Source: JAICLL01 sp035252155
GTDB lineage: Bacteria; Planctomycetota; Planctomycetia; Pirellulales; JAICIG01
Direction: 5' to 3'
DNA length: 8,378 bases
NCBI GenBank assembly: GCA_035252155.1
Contig: DATFDL010000404.1
Location: 1-8,378, forward strand
The stretch's first letter is position 1. Each line of letters starts with the position of its first letter. The position numbers and the translations under genes were made by a program. Positions 5,595 to 8,378 of this stretch are shown here, in pieces. The notes below the pieces were generated by a model. That model did not search any database. It had not been told where the DNA came from and was given only the letters and a program-made list of their open reading frames with translations.

Positions 5595-5623
5595 CTGACT
5601 TCCCCGCAATTTCCTGCCATACT
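5595..5623 (+). promoter_or_regulatory. Putative extended -10 promoter of gspF-like gene
   Basis: A -35-like CTGACT (5595-5600, 4 of 6), a 17-nt spacer, and CATACT (5618-5623, 4 of 6) preceded by TGC (an extended -10) are seen. Transcription would start near 5630, which is the A of the ATG, so the mRNA would be leaderless. Confidence 0.5.
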
Positions 5624-5629
5624 AGGCGC

Positions 5630-6682
5630 ATGGCCTTTTTTTCTTCGCGCATCAAACTTGGCGAGCTGGCGCAGCTCTGCCGCCGGCTGGCGACCAGCCT
5701 GGAGGCGGGCGTCGATATTCGCCGCGTCTGGTCGCGCGAAAGCACCGGCCGCGGCTCGCCCGGCCTGCGTAGACAGATGGAACAGGTCGGTGAGGGCATC
5801 AACCGGGGCGAAACGCTCTCGGATGCGCTCAGAGAGACCGGCGATTATTTTCCGACGCTGTTTCACGAACTGACCGACGTCGGCGAGCAGACCGGCAAGC
5901 TGGCCGAAGTGCTGCGCCGGCTGGCCGAACACTACGAGCATCAGCTTCGCCTGCGCCGCATCTTTATGGCGGCCATCGCCTGGCCCATGTTACAGCTTAT
6001 CTCGGCCGTGGGAGTGATCGGCCTATTGATTTTCATCATGGGCTTTCTGCCGCCAATGGAAAACGGCAAACCGTTCGACCTGCTGGGACTGGGGCTCTAC
6101 GGCGCCCGCGGCGTAGTGATTTATTCTCTCTACGTCGCCGCGGTGGTCGCCTTGGTGGCGCTCGTGATACGGGCCATCCGCCGCGGACTCGCTTGGACCC
6201 GCCCGGTGCAATTGCTCTTGATCCGAACGCCCGGGCTGGGAGGCTCGCTGCAAACCTTGGCCATGTCGAAGCTGGCTTGGAGCATGTACCTGACGCTCGA
6301 GGCGGGCATGGACCTATTGCGGGCCATTCCGCTCTGCCTGCGCAGCATGGGCAACGTGCATTACAGCCAGCATACCTCGGAGATTTTGCAATCGATCCGC
6401 ACGGGCAACGAAGTGACCGAGGCTTTCGCCGACACGCGGGCCTTTCCGCGCGAGTTTCTCGACAGCTTGGAGGTAGGCGAGCGCGCCGGCCGGCTGCCCG
6501 AAACCATGGAAATCCTCTCGCGCGAGTATCAAGACCGCGCCCAGCGGGCGTTGGTGGCGTTGACCACGCTGGCGGGATTTGGGGTGTGGGTGCTGGTGGC
6601 GGCGATCATCATCATGGTGATCTTTCGGATGTTCTCGGCGGTCATGCAGCCCACCTACGACGCGCTCAAGATGGTGCAGTGA
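5630..6682 (+). CDS. GspF/PilC-type inner membrane platform protein
   Basis: This 350-residue protein has two T2SSF domains. The first (about 10-137) has LCRRLATSLEAGVDI (17-30), INRGETLSDALRETGDYFP (57-75) and VGEQTGKLAEVLRRLAEHYE (84-103), then a membrane helix at about 113-139. A second membrane helix lies at about 161-181. The repeat domain (about 210-337) has MSKLAWSMYLTLEAGMDLLRAI (212-233), IRTGNEVTEAF (256-266), VGERAGRLPETMEILSREY (282-300) and a last helix at about 311-335. In type II secretion systems and type IV pili this protein forms the inner-membrane platform that works with the assembly ATPase. It is shorter than most GspF/PilC proteins because the N-terminal extension is missing. 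The start at 5630 precedes AFFSSRIKLGELAQLC; an upstream ATG at 5582 would lie inside the promoter. No ATPase, pseudopilin or secretin gene is near, so it is an orphan component. Confidence 0.88.
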   Translation: MAFFSSRIKLGELAQLCRRLATSLEAGVDIRRVWSRESTGRGSPGLRRQMEQVGEGINRGETLSDALRETGDYFPTLFHELTDVGEQTGKLAEVLRRLAEHYEHQLRLRRIFMAAIAWPMLQLISAVGVIGLLIFIMGFLPPMENGKPFDLLGLGLYGARGVVIYSLYVAAVVALVALVIRAIRRGLAWTRPVQLLLIRTPGLGGSLQTLAMSKLAWSMYLTLEAGMDLLRAIPLCLRSMGNVHYSQHTSEILQSIRTGNEVTEAFADTRAFPREFLDSLEVGERAGRLPETMEILSREYQDRAQRALVALTTLAGFGVWVLVAAIIIMVIFRMFSAVMQPTYDALKMVQ

Positions 6683-6756
6683 GGGTTTGACGCGCCCCGC
6701 CGCCACGTTCTAAGCTTGGCCTTTCGATCGAGCAACACTCCGTAAAACCCCCGCCC

Positions 6757-8334
6757 ATGGTCCGCACCCGCTTCGCGCCCAGCCCGACCGGTTATCTGCA
6801 TATCGGCGGCGTGCGCACGGCACTGTTCAATTGGCTGTTCAGCCGCCGGCATGGCGGGCAGTTTCTGCTGCGCATCGACGACACCGATCAACAGCGCAAC
6901 GTCGATGCCGCCCTGGCCCCCATCTTGCACGGCTTCCGTTGGTTGGGCATTGATTGGGACGAGGGTCCGGAGGTCGGCGGTCCGTACGCGCCGTATTATC
7001 AGTCGCAACGCTCGGCGAGATACCAAGACGCCGTTCAAAAGCTGTTGGCCGGTGGCTTCGCCTATCGCGACTATGCCGCGCCCGACGATTTGCAGGCCGA
7101 ACGCCAAGTGGCCGAACGCGACAAGCGGCCGTTTCTCTATAGCCGCCGCTGGATGGCCGACACCGAGGCCGACGCCCTGCGGTTCGAAGCCGAGGGGCGG
7201 CAGGCCGTCGTGCGGCTCAAGATGCCCCGCGAGGGCAAGGTGACGATCGCCGACCATATTCGCGGGCAGGTCGAGTTTGAGTGGGCTCGCGAGCAAGACC
7301 ATGTGGTGCAGCGGGCCGACGGTACTTGCCTCTATCACCTGGCCAGCGTAGTCGACGATTTCGATTTTCAGATCAGCCACGTCATTCGGGCCGAAGAGCA
7401 CCTGTCGAACACACCGCGGCAGATTTTTATCGCCCAGTCGTTGGGCTATCCGCTGCCCGAGTACGCTCATCTGCCCTATGTGGCCGAGCCGGGCAGCAAG
7501 AACAAACTGAGCAAGCGCAAGCTCGACAAGTATCTAAAGAACCGCGATTTCGCCTTGGTGAACGAGCATGGCCAGGCCATCGCCCAGGCGTTGGGCCTGG
7601 CGACGGCCGCCGATACGTTCAACCCGGTGATCGTCGATTTTTATGAGCAGGTGGGTTACCTGCCCGACGCGATCATCAATTACCTGATGCTGCTGGGCTG
7701 GTCGTTGGACGACAAGACCGAGTTTTTCAGCCGGCAACAGATGATCGACCACTTCACGCTCGAACGGGTGAACCAATCGCCGGCCAGCTTCGACCCGAAA
7801 AAGCTCTGGGCGTTTCAAGATCATTACATGCAGGCGCTCTCGCTCGACGAGAAGGTCGAGCGGATGTTGCCGTTTTTGGTCAAGGCCAAGCTAATTGCAT
7901 CTGCCGATTCGCCCGGCGTGCGCGAGCTGCTGGCCAAGATCGTGGCGGCGGCGGGCGACCGGCTGAAAGTATCAGGCGATATTTTGGCTTACGCCGATTT
8001 CTTCTTTCTGCCGGACGACGCGTATGCGTTTGATACCGAGGCCGCCGACAAGCACCTGCGTAAGCCTGAAGCGGCTGAGCGCCTGAAAAAATTTCGAGCG
8101 CGCCTGGCGGCGCTCGCGGCGTTCGATGTCGAAACGCTCGAGCGGGCGATGCACGAGTTTTTGGAGGCCGAGCAGATCAAGATCGGCGCGGTGATTCACG
8201 CGATTCGCGTAGCCGTGACGGGCAAAGCCGTCGGCCCCGGCCTTTACGATTGCCTGGCCATTCTCGGCCAAGAAAAATGCCTGCGGCGGATCGACCGCGC
8301 GCTCGACACATTTGCCCGTATACCGAACGAGTAG
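6757..8334 (+). CDS. gltX: Glutamate--tRNA ligase (GluRS)
   Basis: This 525-residue cytoplasmic class I synthetase charges tRNA-Glu with glutamate using ATP. The N-terminal catalytic fold has RFAPSPTGYLHIGGVRTALFNW (5-26), in which the HIGH motif reads HIGG (15-18), then LLRIDDTD (37-44). LYHLASVVDDFDFQISHVIRAEEH (192-215) is the core tRNA/amino acid-binding part, and KNKLSKRK (248-255) is the KMSKS equivalent. The Cys pair of zinc-binding GluRS is absent: the region reads FAYRDY (101-106). About 40 residues (256-296) lie between KLSKR and GYLPDAIINYLMLLGWS (300-316), where E. coli GluRS has a much shorter link; this accounts for the extra length. The C-terminal helical part is the anticodon-binding domain, with GPGLYDCLAILGQEKCLRRI (493-512). 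The ATG at 6757 has no Shine-Dalgarno sequence; TAAAAC (6743-6748) may be a -10, but its -35 is poor. Confidence 0.95.
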   Translation: MVRTRFAPSPTGYLHIGGVRTALFNWLFSRRHGGQFLLRIDDTDQQRNVDAALAPILHGFRWLGIDWDEGPEVGGPYAPYYQSQRSARYQDAVQKLLAGGFAYRDYAAPDDLQAERQVAERDKRPFLYSRRWMADTEADALRFEAEGRQAVVRLKMPREGKVTIADHIRGQVEFEWAREQDHVVQRADGTCLYHLASVVDDFDFQISHVIRAEEHLSNTPRQIFIAQSLGYPLPEYAHLPYVAEPGSKNKLSKRKLDKYLKNRDFALVNEHGQAIAQALGLATAADTFNPVIVDFYEQVGYLPDAIINYLMLLGWSLDDKTEFFSRQQMIDHFTLERVNQSPASFDPKKLWAFQDHYMQALSLDEKVERMLPFLVKAKLIASADSPGVRELLAKIVAAAGDRLKVSGDILAYADFFFLPDDAYAFDTEAADKHLRKPEAAERLKKFRARLAALAAFDVETLERAMHEFLEAEQIKIGAVIHAIRVAVTGKAVGPGLYDCLAILGQEKCLRRIDRALDTFARIPNE

Positions 8335-8378
8335 CCGCAATTGATCGCCACCATGTTGGCGTGGCCGACGGCAGGCAA

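Noticed and set aside
5469..5609. Upstream start giving tyrA a 47-residue N-terminal extension
   Set aside because: The extension translates the hairpin repeat and the predicted promoter; TyrA proteins begin shortly before the Rossmann glycine loop, as the ATG at 5468 does.
5582..5629. Upstream ATG adding 16 residues to the GspF-like protein
   Set aside because: It lies upstream of the best promoter, which would start transcription at 5630, and the added residues are not family-like.
8346..8361. CGCCA/TGGCG hairpin after gltX as a terminator
   Set aside because: The stem is only 5 bp, with no T-run, and the window ends too soon to judge.

Overview
The window is GC-rich bacterial DNA, most likely from a planctomycete (Pirellulales-like). 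This is inferred from three things: almost no gene has a clear Shine-Dalgarno sequence, the glutamyl-tRNA synthetase carries a long insert right after its KMSKS-type loop, and short palindromic repeats sit between mostly monocistronic genes. No rRNA, tRNA, CRISPR array, transposase or phage gene was seen.

Layout. Bases 1-453 hold the C-terminal end of a GT4-like glycosyltransferase. Bases 454-807 have no gene but contain an array of four 34-nt hairpin repeats arranged as two mirrored dimers. Bases 808-1923 encode a complete GT4-type glycosyltransferase. Bases 1992-3279 hold a two-gene unit of unknown function: a 66-aa charged helical protein overlapping by 11 nt a 365-aa protein with an unrecognised N-terminal domain and C-terminal HEAT-like repeats. 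A structured 212-bp gap leads to a REC/HD-GYP response regulator (3492-4523), a probable cyclic-di-GMP phosphodiesterase. It converges on tyrA (prephenate dehydrogenase, 4626-5468, minus strand). The roughly 110-bp gap between them is a composite palindromic element whose ends supply the TAG stop codon of both genes. tyrA diverges from an orphan GspF/PilC-type membrane protein gene (5630-6682), with a recognisable sigma70-like promoter on each side. gltX (6757-8334) follows, and bases 8335-8378 show nothing supportable.

The genes do not form one pathway. They cover cell-surface glycosylation (two transferases), second-messenger signalling, aromatic amino acid synthesis, a secretion/pilus platform component and tRNA charging. 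What stands out is the non-coding DNA: at least three repeat or palindrome types (505-740; 4520-4541 with 4608-4629; 4569-4602 with 5489-5522), some with compensatory stem changes, and two promoters placed so close to the start codon that leaderless mRNAs are expected. The least understood protein-coding part is the 1992-3279 unit.
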